A stretch of 64,000 nt of DNA from Torreya grandis. Lineage: Eukaryota > Streptophyta > Pinopsida > Cupressales > Taxaceae. Made by a program: the position numbers and the translations under genes. Within the stretch, counting starts at the first letter, position 1; each line of letters begins with the position of its first letter. Positions 1-12,960 of the stretch are shown here, piece by piece. The notes below the pieces were generated by a model. The model had not been told where the DNA came from, ran no database searches, and saw only the letters and a list, made by a program, of their open reading frames with translations. Location of the stretch: contig JARHVA010002125.1 in NCBI GenBank assembly GCA_037957365.1, forward strand, positions 2,183,001 through 2,247,000, given 5' to 3'.

Positions 1-1740
1 CTTAATTTTGCATACACAAAGCTTGTTTCAACCATGAACTAGTCTTGATGATGGAATTAATCAAGTGGAATAGATAACCTATTTATCTATCCAAAATAGA
101 GCCTCTAGGTTATAATATATTGCTATGTTTCCCTTATGAGTCACCATTTGTTGGGGTCAACATACCCCCATTTTCTTGAAAATTGGGACCCTTGAGATTA
201 TTTGAACATTAACACTAAAAATTTGGTATGTTTGAATGTTATTAGAATCTGAAGATCATCTTATTTGATAAAATGTCTTCTTCTCTTTTCATTATTGAAC
301 TTTAATTAGCTTAATCTTACTAATGATTTACCTTGTGAATGGAAAGTATAGGTTTTATGGAGACAACACTAATAAATGTTGATCAAAAGGCTATGGATAG
401 GTTATAGAGACTCTATTGGGTGTCAAGATTACCTAGAGTAAGTATGGAAGTGTTTGGTTTTCATCTGGTCCTTCATTGTGTTCATCTATAAATTTTGGTC
501 AAGTGGCAAAAAAAATTGAGTAAGTACTTTGCTGACATCACCATTCCACATGTGGAAGGGTCAAGTAAAATAGGTAATATGGGTGTGTTAAAATTTGTGC
601 CAAGTTTATATGCCCCAAGTTTTAGGTCCTCCACATAATTTCATTAAAATTTATTAGCCTTTAAAGTTGGTCTCTCAAACAAAATCTATCATTTTCCCAT
701 AACCATTTTTTCAAGGAGTCCAAAAAGAGCCTAGTAGGAATTTTCATGAAGACATATCTTTCACATGTTGTAGCTGCAAGAGAAATGGTCAAATGAGTTT
801 TTTAAAATTTATTCTAGGATCATATACACCAATTTCAGCTCACCTACTACTGCAGATCAAATGTCATGAATACCTAAAGTTGGCCTCCTGGCCATATTTC
901 ATTATTTTTCTATACTTAGCGACTTTTCAAATGGAGCCATTTGGTTTTTAAATGGAGGGTAAAAATAGTTTAGTTAAAAGGCTATGCATCTTGTGAGATT
1001 GTCATTAATTTAATTTTCTAAATGAAAACCAATTTTTTGAATTGGGTTTTAACATATGTATTCTAAAAACTTTGCAAAAAAGACACATGTCTTCATTTTT
1101 GTGTATTTGTTGTCAACATGGCTGACAGGTATGCTACCTTGTCCTTCTATAAAAGGTAGTATTTTTCATTTTGTAAATGGAGAGACTCATAATAATTACA
1201 TAAAGAAAGTGTTTTAATACAACTAAGGAATTCTGAAAAGATTGTCTACATGGTTTGTTAAAATCCAATGTTGTCTCTTAATTACATGTTATTATCTTAA
1301 ATTTGAATGGTTCTATGTAATTTGAGCTAAATTTTCTATTATAGGGATATTGATTTGTGATAATTCTAGACTAAATGAAAATATATTCAGTATACTTCAT
1401 TTTATTTACTCTATATTTGGATGTGTATATGTTATTCATGGTACAGTATCAAAACTCTTAAAGTAAAATTGGTTATTACTTGTGATCTTCATAATTCCTT
1501 TGAATCTTGCTTGGTTTATGGTAAAATTTGTGTTCAAACTATTTTTCATCATAAATTGGTTCATGTTTGATCAAACTAGTAAGAACTTTGTCATAATATT
1601 TTTAATAGAATCTTACAATCACGTCTTCTTTTCTACCTTACCCTCTTTTTTCTTATTTTTTAACTAAAGTTCACTTTAGCTTAGATTTTATTGTAAATAT
1701 TCATTTAGAATAGTTTGTAGTTATAATTATAATCATAATC
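1..1740 (+). repeat. Decayed copia-LTR-like sequence, 3' part of a repeat
   Basis: No gene is visible. The part from about 450 to 930 reads like a diverged copy of the plus-strand copia LTR near 17.35-17.8 kb: both carry 'tttcatct', then 'tgacatcacca', then 'aaagttgg' in the same order. A TATA-like CTATAAAAGG lies at 1147-1156, which would fit an LTR promoter. The boundaries are not resolved, and the assignment rests on matches found by eye. Confidence 0.35.
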
Positions 1741-1746
1741 CATCAT

Positions 1747-1854
<108 letters not shown>

Positions 1855-1996
1855 GACCAAGGTGGATCCCAACCTCCAAATCATATAAATATTGTGGATA
1901 GCTCTTGCATTAATATGCTTCTATTCCATCACAAGAAATTAAAATTATCACAAACTATAACTCATACCATGGATTATTAGAATACTAAAATGAGAA

Positions 1997-2475
1997 GTGT
2001 TATTCAACATTAAGAGTATCTGTGAGGAAAATGGGAGCATCAACACACTCAAAGGAAGAGAAGTCAAGATAATTTCAATGGGAAAACTTAAGTATTCAAG
2101 TATCTCAGACACAACCAACAAGAGTAATAGGAAAGTCCCATACAATGTCAAAATAAATGATAATAAGAATCAAAATCAACTAATAGTCAATACTAATTTG
2201 GAGCCCCCTCAATGTGTGGTTTTATCAACACCTCCTTATTGTGCATTTACCAGTCTACCAGTTTCTCTAGCTAGGATTTTATAGTAGTTATTAGAATGTA
2301 ACATCATCACTCTCCCTCTTATTTGGGAAGAATATATAGCAAATCCTCTTCCATGGGGATATGATTAGCATGAATTTTGTGATTTTCATGGGCATCAGGC
2401 CACACCTTAAATAGATTCATTAGTTTGTGACATAAGATATAGGACTTGATAGATTATAATCTAGTTGATTTGGGC
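1997..2475 (+). pseudogene. gag: Ty3/gypsy gag C-terminal part (left gag-protease element)
   Basis: This encodes the end of a retrotransposon Gag, the protein that packages element RNA. The open stretch 1997-2284 ends in a proline- and leucine-rich segment (CAFTSLPVSLARIL) typical of the Gag end just before the nucleic-acid-binding finger. After two stops the frame continues with a PLPWGYD-like segment and the finger core FCDFHGH at 2372-2395. A frameshift then leads into KIQDLIDYNLVDLG, the helix that usually follows this finger in plant Ty3 Gag. The N-terminal Gag is not recognisable. Frameshifts and stops make it non-functional. The family call is firm; the exact limits are approximate. 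Confidence 0.8.
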
Positions 2476-2679
2476 ACTTCAGTTGAGCCTCCAAAGACAA
2501 AGCCAACACAAGATAAATCTTTGAAAATATTTTCAAATCCATTTTCATATAATTCAAAACAAGAGAAAGAGGACACATTAGGTGTTCATCATACATACCA
2601 TACACATCCTCCACTAGCTACATACTAGGCATCTTCAATTGAGGCACATATTTTGAGAGGTATGATAGGTGTGTATGAT
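2476..2679 (+). pseudogene. Gag-protease linker, decayed
   Basis: Hydrophilic linker between the Gag finger and the protease. Part is open (2446-2628) and continues the Gag frame past the finger. It contains a His/Tyr/Pro-rich segment but no recognisable domain. Confidence 0.5.
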
Positions 2680-3090
2680 TATAGAGTTCCAACCAAGAAT
2701 TTGATATCTTTTTTAGATCAAGAGATTATGGAGGATAATATAGGTTATAATGCACTTTTTATCAGAGCACATATTCATAATCAACCTATTCACAATGTAC
2801 TCATTGATAATGATTCTAGTCTTAACATGTTCACCTTCACACTAATTTAGCATTTAGGTTATTCAGAGAAAGATATCACTCTAAAAAACATAGTTATCAG
2901 TGGTTTTAGTGGGCATATTTATATTTAATTGGGTGAGAAAGTACTTACACTATAGGTTGGTCCTACATATGTGGCCACCCCATTCACTATAGTTTTCAGT
3001 GCAAGAGTTTTTGACATACTACATGGTCGACTATGGATTCAAAAACTTAGGGTAGTGTCTTATAAAATTCATATATGAATGAAGTTCATT
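2680..3090 (+). pseudogene. PR: Ty3/gypsy aspartic protease (left element)
   Basis: Retroviral-type aspartic protease, which would cut the Gag-Pol polyprotein. The active-site region VLIDNDSSLNMF lies at 2797-2832. The catalytic Asp codon is 2806-2808; the usual following Gly is replaced by Asn. The second signature, normally a GRPW-like strand, survives as HGRLWI at 3022-3039, followed by a VVSYKIH-like segment. Stops occur after residue LI near 2850, near 2927 and after 3075. No reverse transcriptase follows, which is unusual because protease normally leads into pol. The family call is secure from the two motifs in correct spacing. Confidence 0.85.
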
Positions 3091-4837
3091 CATGCTAATT
3101 AAGTTATCATAGTTAGTGGAGTTATTTATGAGTCACCACTCCCCACTTTAGAGCTATCTGCCAGCTTCTAGTCACCAGCTCTAGTTCTTCCACTAGTTTT
3201 AGCTTCTCTTTGAGTATCAATTTTGAATCCACTTTCAATCCAACCATAGTTTTGGCATCCATCACCAGTACAGAGGGTTCATACACCCCAAAAATTTTAG
3301 GATTCTAGATAACTTCCATCAATATTATTCACATCTAGAGCAGTTATATTGAGGTTTCATATAGCTACATAGAGATCACCTATTAAGAGAGCTCTTTCTA
3401 CTTCTAGATGGGTCCCTAAGTGACCTATAGTTGCATCAAATTCTTAGAGTTATAATTGGACCCCACATTTATATTCACCTTTAGATATTTAGAGTGGTTA
3501 TAATGTACACAAATTTTAGCTTCATAATCTCAGACATACACCCATGTCTCATGATCATGCAAGATTTAGTTGTTTGATGTAGGACACCATGATATGGAGT
3601 CTCATTCGAGACTCATTAGTTAGTATAATTTATTACCAATTTTTCTTGTACATAGATTATATAAAAATATAAAAACAATACAAAAATTCAAAATATAAAA
3701 ACATTTAAAACATTTAAAACATACCAAAAACACTTTGATTGTATGCATCATCCATGCTTTACATTACTACTATCATGCTAGGATTTACATTTGTTGTTTC
3801 ATGTTGTTATATGTCAATTTTTATACATTACTATGCTTCACTTGATCTTATTTAAGTGTGTGTATTGACGCCCAGCTAATTGATTAATTCATTCTACCCA
3901 TTGAGGGGGCATTCCTACTTATACAATCGAGACCACACTGATATATATACCCATTAGGGGCATCTTCTACATGACTACACCATCTGAGTTATCATGTTCA
4001 TGTACATTACTTTATAGTTTACATATAATATTATATCAACATTTCAATAGTATTTAGCACTTATGTATCTCTTATCATATACCTAGTCTTGTACTACACA
4101 TGTTTTGCATACTTTCACATTTGCTTTGATTAGTTATATGTGCTTGTATCTTTTAAATTACTACATGCTTTCTCTACTTTCTTATTTTAGCTTATGTGAT
4201 TGCATTTTTTAGTTCCTATTTGAATCCTAATTATGCCTTAGGACATTTGTCAATGTCCTTTTCTTATAATCATGTGTGTTCCTTAGGACATTTTCCAATA
4301 TATTTTACTTGTAATCTTCTATGTGCTTATGGCCCTTATGCCAACTTTGATTTTTTCATTTGTACATATATGTGGCATTTAAACATGCCTTTCATGCTTT
4401 TTTTCTAGTTTGAGTGGCATGTGTTCATGTCCCTTGTTTGCATGGCCCCTTGGTCATCCTTGTGTAATTATTTCTTCTTAATTATTTGCTTATTTTCTTT
4501 TCAATGTGTGAAATGTCATGATCCATATCATTCATTTTATTTTCTTTCTTGGATGTCATGATGGACATCATATTCTATCCATCCAACTAAAAACTAAAAA
4601 CTAATATGTAACATTTCTAGTTCAATACTTTGTACATGATTTCACATTGTTATATCTATCTAGGCATATACCTATTGATATAATAATATATTAATACAAA
4701 CATTGCTATATATTGAAACATATTATCAAATATTAAATGCTATATCATATATCTATACAACTTATCACACTTGTAGGACTTTTTTCTTCTGAGGGAAGTC
4801 ATTGTAGGTTCATTATTCCTACCCTCAAAAGAGGGGG
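3091..4837 (+). mobile_element. 3' internal region of left gag-protease element
   Basis: The first 450 bases look like a decayed tail of the polyprotein. From about 3540 on, the sequence is repeated in inverted orientation at 10,470-11,860 (for example the 'gaggacc/ggtcctc'-type stretch near 3560 and the 'catcttctacatgactacacc' region near 3960). No RT, RNase H or integrase motif is visible. A purine tract (aaaagagggggca, about 4826-4838) is conserved in both arms and is the best candidate for a polypurine tract just before the LTR. Confidence 0.5.
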
Positions 4838-5647
4838 CATCAAAGAGGTATTTTATTATAGAGACCAAAGCTCCTAACATTCAAAACAACAACATTTAGG
4901 CCACTAAATATAGAATATAAAGGTCAAATCAGTCAAAATAGAGAAGAAAAGTAGTGATAGTTCTAGATCAGTAACCAATTTTCATACCAAACAACAAAAC
5001 CAAAAATAGATAGTAGCACCAAACATAGGGGTGTATAAATTTTGGTGCTCCTATCTAGATATAAAAACACTTAGGTTTTAAAGGAAATAGGCAAAATTTT
5101 TAGTTTAGGGATAGTTTTTACACTTTCAGATAAGTTAGATTCAGTAATTTTAGTAAAATTTTCTTAGATATAGGGGTTATCATGCAAAACATGATGGTTC
5201 TCACTTTTAGTTTAGATTAGGTAATTGGCATAACTTCTAGATCAAAATACATATTCTAGACATTAGTGAGTGGTGGAAATGTGTGTAACACATCCATCTT
5301 CTTTTATTTCTGAGTTCAATTTATTCCAGGCATTCTCAGTAATTATATGCCTTCTCCATCTACAAGTGGTTGGAATCATTTTTGAGTTGAAATTTCATAC
5401 AAGTTTAAATTTATAAGTACCTAAGTTATTGATTTGGCTTTCATATAAGCCTATTACATTAGTTTTAGAGTGGCTTTCATACAAGCCTAACCTCCATCTT
5501 TTGAAATGGCCAAGAGTGGCCTAGTTTCTAACATATATTCAGGCTATCCACACCACATTGCTAGATTTATAACATATCCATGGGATCCATGAGACATTTC
5601 ATATGACATTTATTATATAATAGCATTACTTCATAGCTTCAATTCAT

Positions 5648-5950
5648 GGGGAAATGATGGATCCAAAGGGCTAGCCTTTGTATTCTTGAGCCACCTATTC
5701 AGAGGGATTGGACACACAATCTAGACATCGATTAACACACACATGATTCATTAAATTTAATTAGTTGGAAATGATGGAGCCAAAGGGTTAGAATTTATAT
5801 ATTTGATCCATCTATTTAGAGGGATTGGAAACACAATCCAAACATTGATTAGCATATGCATGTTTCTTTAAATTCACTTAGTTGGTAATAATGGAGCCAA
5901 AGGGCCAGCCTTTGCATTTTTGATCCACCTTTTGAGGAATTGATCACTTA
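5648..5950 (+). repeat. Three tandem units of about 117 bp in the LTR
   Basis: The phrase 'atggagccaaaggg' (or a close variant) followed by a 'gatccacct'-type stretch and 'agagggattgg' recurs with starts near 5648, 5764 and 5882. The third unit is partial. The right arm carries two comparable units near 9,480-9,560 and 9,600-9,680 on the opposite strand, so copy number differs between the two LTR copies. Confidence 0.8.
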
Positions 5951-6544
5951 ACTCCATTCATGATATTACTCTTGATTCAACACATAATTAGTACAATTTA
6001 GCACAATCCAACATCATAATAGATTCACACTTCATAGCGTTCTCTCTTTATGCACATCTAACATCACATAGCTTCATGAGGTTCTCCCTCACAAGTAAGT
6101 TTGGGTATGATTTTTACTTTCCTTTATCCTATTATTTCAATTTTATTCATCACTAGAATAAAGGGGGGGGGGGGAATATAGTCATGTAAAATGTGAAATT
6201 GGATGACTTAGGCATGACTAATGACACCCAACGCATAGGTCCTCATTCTTGCTCACATAACCCTTCTAGGCTATTCTTTAATTGATTCCCAGTCATCTGT
6301 AACCTTTAGGAATTATCTCTTTTAGACCCACATATCCCTTTTAGGCCTAAATATATACCCTTAGGTTTCATCCCCTTAGGAAAATAGCACCCAAATTAGA
6401 TAGGAACACTGGAACCCAGGGTGTCTTATTTATGGCACTATTGTCCAAGTGAATTTTTACCTCTAATGGTCAAGTTTTATTGAATATTTATATTTTTCCA
6501 TATCAGCCTAATATAAGTTCATTTAACCCATGATCATTAATTAC

Positions 6545-6556
6545 CCTATAAAAGGC
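6545..6556 (+). promoter_or_regulatory. TATA-like box of LTR promoter
   Basis: CTATAAAAGG is followed by 'ccattcaaagtcc'. The mirror copy in the right arm (8897-8905, minus strand) keeps CTATAAAA with 'cccattcaaa' after it. Conservation in both copies supports a core promoter in the LTR. Confidence 0.5.
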
Positions 6557-7160
6557 CATTCAAAGTCCATTTAGAAGGGTTTGCACTTATTTATAGGAAA
6601 GAAGCAAGAATACAAGTAATTAAACTCAAGTAATCTTCCTTATTCTCTACATACAACCTTTCAAGAGCATTTCAAGCCTATTCAAGCATTAAAACTAGTC
6701 CTTAGTCATCCAAAGTACATCCATTTTTGCATCTAGTTGCATACATCACACATAATTACACCAAGCACTTTAATAGGAGAACTAAATTAGCTTGATACCT
6801 CTTCAGAGTATTGGTATGTAGGCACCATACCCACACATGGGGTGTGAAATTCATCTATCACATCCTTTACACTCTAATTCCTCTCTCTTTCCCATATTTC
6901 CATTCAAGTTCAAGCACAAAGAGCTCCTAAGGGTTTTGAAGACTAAATCAGACACACAACAAGCTCTGCAAGCTTCTAGGCCTCAAAAATTCATAGCCAG
7001 GGTAACATAGGCCTACCAAATATAAATAAAAAATATTTTAACCTCAATAAAATAGTGCAAAAATAGGACTATAACATTAGACAATAGGGTGTCCACTTTG
7101 GGCACTCCTGTCCAACCCAAAAACAAAGTTTAGGAACTTGTTGCAGCCTATTTTCTAATA

Positions 7161-8285
7161 TCAAGCCTTGTCTCAATCCAGATCAACTAGAATAAGATAA
7201 GTTCTATTTTTTATCATTTATTAATATATTTATAAAAGACAAAAATATTATCTATTTACACAAATAAATATGTTAATTAAATCATATTATTTACTATTTT
7301 ATATTGCTCATACCCATTTATTATTTAGGAATTAAACACCTAATTTCCTAAAACAATAAAACAATATGGGATAAATTGGTTATGATAATGATGAAATCAT
7401 TAATAGTGTGTTAATTATTTAAAAATAGGATCAATATATCTAAGAGCCTAAAAAGAAAACACAACTTGCATATTTACACTTTTTGATTTTTGATTTTGTG
7501 GTATGTTTGACTGTTTATTAGAAATAATTTGATTAATTATCATATTTTCTATGAAGTGGGTTATTAATATATAATATCTTCCAAATATGAAATTCCAAAC
7601 AATTTTCATCCTTTAAATTTAATCTTCTCTAGAAATTTTACACCTTATGCTTATGATACTAAATGGACTAATGATTATACCTACACAATTTTTGATTCTT
7701 CTGACATTAATCACTAATATTATTGTAATATAAATTTATATAATTTTGAAAGACAAGATTATTTTTAAAATAGTGAAGATGAAAATGATCTAACCAAATT
7801 ATAAATTTCATAACCCATTCCTCCCTTGTATTACTCTTTTCATAGAGTAGAAAAAGAGAATAATGATAGTGAGTATATTATCTACCTAAATTTATCGCAA
7901 GGATGAAAATGTGAAACATAAATAGTTAATGTACATTGTTTGCCTTTTAAATTTAATAATGCATTATATAACATTAATCAATACAAATTACAAAATCATA
8001 TCCATTATATAGAAATGACAAATGATTCAAGGTAATGTGCTAGTCCATCTCTCTATAGAAAAAGTAGATGATGCAAATTTATTTACAATTTTGGAAATAT
8101 TGGAGTCCTATTCTTAATTTCGACAAGGGTCTAAGTTAATTAAATCAATAAATAATATTGGGATAATTAAGCTACTGATTTGTATAATTTAAATTTAATT
8201 TGAACCTTTTTAAAAATAGTAATAAATATGGATAAAATAAGACTTAGCTAGAAATAGACTAAGATGGTTGAGATAGGGTCTAAAA
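7161..8285. other. AT-rich spacer between the two inverted arms
   Basis: Very AT-rich sequence with no recognisable protein or RNA gene. Weak inverted similarity continues into it from both sides for up to about 100 bases. The centre shows nothing I can assign. Confidence 0.5.
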
Positions 8286-10470
8286 TTTGTTGTGCAGGAC
8301 TTGGATAGTGTCACAAATAAATATCTATCTTTCATTTTATGAAAGTGAAAGAGAACTAAAATATGACACCCTAGGGTCTGATGCTGTAGTCCTCTTCTAC
8401 CACTATTGTCTAGGAGACTTTATTTTTATGTGTTTTGTTCTCTATCTCTGTGTGAGCCTACCTATGAAATTTTAAATGTTATATGTCTATAGAACTCCCT
8501 ATAGATCTGATTTAGTCTTTAAACCTAGACTCCATTATACTTTGACAAACTTTGAGAAAGAGTGGGGGGGGTAGTGTATGTAATATGCACTGAACATGTA
8601 TCCACATCCCTTACGGGGGCATGTTGCCTACATACCAATACTCTAAAGAGGGATCAATCCATATGTAGTTCTCCCACTTGATGTGGTTTGTGTAATAGTG
8701 TATATAAAGATTCAAAATGATAAACTAGGTATGTTTGAGGTGGATATGGACTAGTGTGAGGGTTTGAATAAGCTTGTGGATATATTGGATGGTTATATAT
8801 ATATATAGAATAGGGAAATATGCCTGAGCAGTCTTGATTGTATTCTTGCTTACTTTGTGATATTTACCAACCCATTCTAAATGAAATTTGAATGGGATTT
8901 TATAGATATATGTTAGTTATGGGTTGAATGTATTTATGCTAAGAAAACACAATGAGGAAGAGTAATCAAGATAAAATGATCACTTAAGTTTGAAATTTGA
9001 TTAGATAAGAACATTGAACTTAGACACCTTAGGGTTCGATGCTATAGTCCAAGTTAGGTTCTATTATTCTGAGGTTATGAGACCTAAGGGGATGAAATTG
9101 TCATAGAAAAATTAGTTTAGAGGAGGTGGAATCACTATCTAGAAGGCTATAGATGATTGAGAATTAGTGAAAAGGTGCCTAAAAGGGTCATGAGAGAAAG
9201 AAAGAGGGACCTATGGGTTGGGTATCATAAGCCACACTCAAGTTACCAATTTTCACATTTTATATGACTACATTTACCCCCCCTTTATTCTAGTGATGCA
9301 AAAAAGCAAAATACTAAGATAAAGGAAAATTAGAAAGGATACTTGAACTTACCTAGAAGGTTGAAGCCTATGAAGTTGTGTGATGTTGGGTGTGAATCGA
9401 GAGAGCACATTTTGAAGTGTAAATCTATTATGATTCTAAGTAATGTTGGGTATGTGTTGTACTAAGAGTAATATCATAAATGGAGCTGAGTCCTCAATTC
9501 CCTAAGAGTGGCTCAAGAATAGAAAGGCTAGACCTTTGGCTCCATTATTTCCCACTAAGTGAAGCTATATGATCATGCATGTGCTAATAAATGTTTGGAA
9601 TGTGTATCTAATCCCTTTGAGTAGGTGGCTCAAGAATACAAAGGCTAGCTAGTCCTTTGGATCCATCATTACCCCGTGAAGTGAAGTTATAAACTAATAC
9701 CAGTATGAATTATGTCATATGACATGGTTCTTAAATCCCATAAATGCTCTATAATATGATAATGTAGCATGGATAGTTAAATGTGTGCTAGAAACTAGGC
9801 CACTCTTGGCCAACTCAAAAAAAGGTGGAGATTAGGCTTGTATGAAAGCCGCTCCAAAATTGGGTAATAAGCATATGTGGAAGCCACTCAGAAATGTGGA
9901 GGTTATGCTTGTATGAAATCCACTCCAAAATGATGTCAACCATCTACAGATGGAATAAGGCATGCAACTACTAAGAATGCCTAGGTAATATACTAAACTT
10001 GGAAAGAAAATAAGTTAAATATGTTGGGCACATTACCCCCAATCACTAGTGTTTGAAACATGGATTCTGATCTAAAAGTTATACTGACTACCTAATCTAA
10101 AACTAGAAGTGAGAACCATCATACCATGTAGGATGCCCCTTGTATCTGGATTCTTTGAGAAAAATAATACTGAAACTATTGATTCTAAATTAAACTATTA
10201 CTATACTTACTTTTCTATCTTTTTTTGGAAAACTTGGGTTTTTTCTATTTGGATAAGAGTACTAAAATCAGACACCCAACTATCCATCATTATAGTCCAA
10301 TCTTGGTGCTAGTGTCCTAAGTTGATTATGATGACTGTTCTATAATTCTCATTGTCTGCCTAGTCTATTCTACCTAGTTTGAAGTTTGGATGCTATTATG
10401 GGTGTTTTAAATGCTGATTTTTTGATCGGTAAGAGCTTTGATCTTTATGAAAAAACCCCTATTTGTTGCC
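8286..10470 (-). mobile_element. LTR-like region of right gag-protease element
   Basis: Inverted, diverged copy of the left LTR-like region. Matching landmarks lie symmetrically about 7.7 kb: the 'ccaatactct' stretch near 8630 against 6815, the C-run near 9277 against the G-run at 6163, the two 117-bp-type units at 9480-9680, and the TATA-like box at 8897-8905. Identity by eye is roughly 75-85% in the better stretches. It is the 3' LTR candidate of a minus-strand element. Ends are approximate. Confidence 0.55.
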
Positions 10471-12030
10471 CCCTCTTTTGAGGGTAGGAATGAATACCCT
10501 ATAGTGATTATCCTCAGAAGAAAGAGCCTTACAATTGTGTTATATTGTGAAAATACATGATATATCAATGATAATTGATAAGATATCTCAAGATATAGCA
10601 TGATTTGTAATGGAGATTGTTAGATCAACATAGGTATGCCTAGATAGATATAACAATGTAATAGCATGTGTAATGTAATGAACTAGAACTTGAATTTTGG
10701 TTAGTTGTTATTTGTCAAGGAGGGATGGACAATGATGTCCATCATGGAATCCAAGAAATCAAGTTAATGCATGCTGTAGATCATGGCATTGCAAATAATT
10801 AAGAAGCAAAAAAACAACAAGCACACAAGATAAGAATCAAGAAGCATACAAGAGTGGCCAAGGGGCCAAGAAGATAAGGGACATGGGCACATGTCATCCA
10901 AACTAGAAATCAAGAATACAAGGCATGCTCAAATGCCATATACACACAAAATTAGAAACATGCAAGGTTGGCATGAAAGCTACAATAATAGACAAGAGCA
11001 CAAGTAAAGGACATTAGCAAATGTCCTAAGGCACACACAATAATAGAAGTAAAAAATATTGGCAAATGTCCTAAGGTACATATAGGAGAAAAAATAGGAA
11101 CTAAGAAATGTAATCACATCTAGCTATGCAAAGAAAGAAAGGCAAGCATGTAAATGCTAGAAATGGAATCGCATCTAACTAATCAAAATAAGAAGTGAAA
11201 GTATGTATGATATGTAGTATAAATCTAGGTATATGCTAAGAAATACACAAGTGATAAATACTATTGAGTGTCGATAGAGTAATCTACATAAGCTAGTAAC
11301 TAATGTATATTAACATGATAACTAGAGTGTGTGGTGTAGGAATGACATAACTTGGATGGTGTAGTCATGTAGAAGATGCCCCCATGGGGTAGATATATTA
11401 GTGTATGTTTGGAATGTAGAAGTAGGATGACCCCTTAATATGTAGAGTGAAGTAATTAAGGATCTGGATATCATTATACACACTTAAAGAAGATAAAGTG
11501 AAGCATGGCAGTAGAAATTTAAAGTATGGACAATGCATATAATTGAAATTTTTTATGGTTTTGAATTATTTAAATGTTTTTGGATTTTTTCAATATTTTG
11601 TATTATTTTTGGTATTTTTGAATATTATATTATTTTTGTATTTTTGATATCGTAGGATATGTAAAATCAACATAAAGAAATTATGTACAAGAAAATGAAA
11701 TGGATCTATGTACAAGTAAGCATAAGGAAACTATGTAAAATTAAGCTAAGAAGAAATGGTACTAACTGATGAGTCTCATGAGAGACCCCCTATTATGGTG
11801 TCCTATATCAAACAAAGGAATCATACATGATTATGAAGCATGAGGGAATGACTATGAATATGACTCTAAATATTTAGATTCATTGTTGGTATCTTGGAAA
11901 TAATAATAACCTGTATTATTCTACTCATCATTATCATCTTGATTTTCAACCAATAAAATGCTAGTGCTGAATTTTGTTGTATCTATATCTTTTCCTTTGA
12001 TAAATTATGTTTGTGAATGATTTGACTTAG
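10471..12030 (-). mobile_element. 3' internal region of right gag-protease element
   Basis: Minus-strand counterpart of 3.5-4.84 kb. It has the same conserved purine tract on the minus strand near 10,470-10,485, and the 'gtagtcatgtagaagatgcccc' region near 11,370 mirrors the left arm. No pol motif is visible. It joins the gag and G-patch-like remnant directly to the LTR. Confidence 0.5.
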
Positions 12031-12200
12031 GATGTAAAATAAATCCTAAACCTTGGTGACAAACATTATCAACTACTAGAACAGGAGTAGTGATGCCTTG
12101 AGTATGCTTTCCCAACCTTTGACCTTGATAATCAAACTATTATAGATATTTTTTACCAAACCCATACTGCTTTGAAAGTTGAGCCTCATTTTGGAGAGTT
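12031..12200 (-). pseudogene. G-patch-like segment of a Ty3 polyprotein
   Basis: On the minus strand at 12,091-12,123 the translation reads GQRLGKHTQGI, followed by TTPVLV, with YGFGKKYL upstream. This matches the glycine pattern of the G-patch motif that follows the protease in some plant Ty3 polyproteins; one Gly appears as Arg. G-patch segments bind nucleic acid. The recognisable aspartic protease expected between Gag and this segment is missing here. The call rests on one short motif in the expected position. Confidence 0.5.
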
Positions 12201-12960
12201 AGATTTGCATTTTTTTGTGCTTTACCTATGCTTTTGGTATTATTTCTTGCTCTGATTTTGATTTTTGATCCTTTTATTGTTCTAAGTTATGTTTTGGTAA
12301 CCATTTTTGTAATATTTCTAAATTTGACACTTTGTGAATGTGTTCTTGTGTCACTATGGATTGCTTAACTGATTTACCTTATATAGGTTTCTCATTAACA
12401 ATTATCTATTGTATATGTTTTTTCAATTCAAAACATGAATCTGTATGATGCCCATGCAATCTATGATATGCACAATAATATCTGGATCTTCTCATTAGAT
12501 GTAGAGGAGGTAGTTTGATCAATTTAAATTTAATCATTTCCCTTATTACCTCACTTAAACTCTTATTTGATCTTTGAATGTTTTTTGAATCACTAGTTAT
12601 ATAGTTACATTGTTTTGATTTTTTATTTTGATATGTAACATTGCTTGCAACCAATTAAATAGGTGAAGGTGCATATACATGATTATCACTAAGGTGCCTT
12701 TGAGGCTTTTTTATTATAATATAATTTTTAAATGTGATGTTTTCATGTAATAGCTTATTCTACATTTTTAAGTCTTAAAATAAAATAGTCATACTAGTGA
12801 TTTGACCCCTTAGAGTCTCACAAGTGCAAACCCTAGTTGCTTCCAATTGAACATGTAAGCATATATGTTGAAGAGATTTTGAAGAAGCTATAGGCTAAAT
12901 GTATGCATTAGTAATAATAGTATGGGATGCCTCACATTTCAGAGGGGTGATAACATGAAC
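12201..12960 (-). pseudogene. gag: Ty3/gypsy gag C-terminal part (right element)
   Basis: The minus-strand open stretch 12,654-12,406 encodes a Gag end: a lysine-rich segment, then SLSEVIREMIKFKLIKLPP, then the finger CAYHRLHGHHTDSC and ELKKHIQ. This is the same CxxxH...GH...C finger plus helix seen in the left element, but the sequence differs enough that the two copies are old. Reading continues upstream with frameshifts to about 12,960. There is no intact start and no protease downstream on this strand, so it is a relic. The gag call is secure from the finger and its flanks. Confidence 0.8.

Larger units (their letters stand above)
4838..7160 (+). mobile_element. LTR-like region of left gag-protease element
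   Basis: Non-coding sequence collinear with the inverted copy at about 8,290-10,470. It starts after a purine tract. It contains a tandem repeat at 5648-5950, a 12-G run at 6163-6174 and a TATA-like CTATAAAAGG at 6546-6555 whose counterpart is kept in the other arm. It reads as a 3' LTR of about 2.3 kb. The ends were not fixed by a target duplication, so both boundaries are estimates. The inverted similarity seems to run some tens of bases past 7160. Confidence 0.55.

Noticed and set aside
1482..1667. Small hydrophobic protein reading
   Set aside because: Phe/Ile-rich because the DNA is T-rich; no start context or relative recognised.
6163..6174. 12-G run as a G-quadruplex
   Set aside because: A single G run without three further G tracts nearby; more simply a homopolymer in the LTR.
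8287..8475. 62-residue open stretch with hydrophobic segments
   Set aside because: It lies in the LTR-like inverted arm, has no motif, and is of a length expected by chance.
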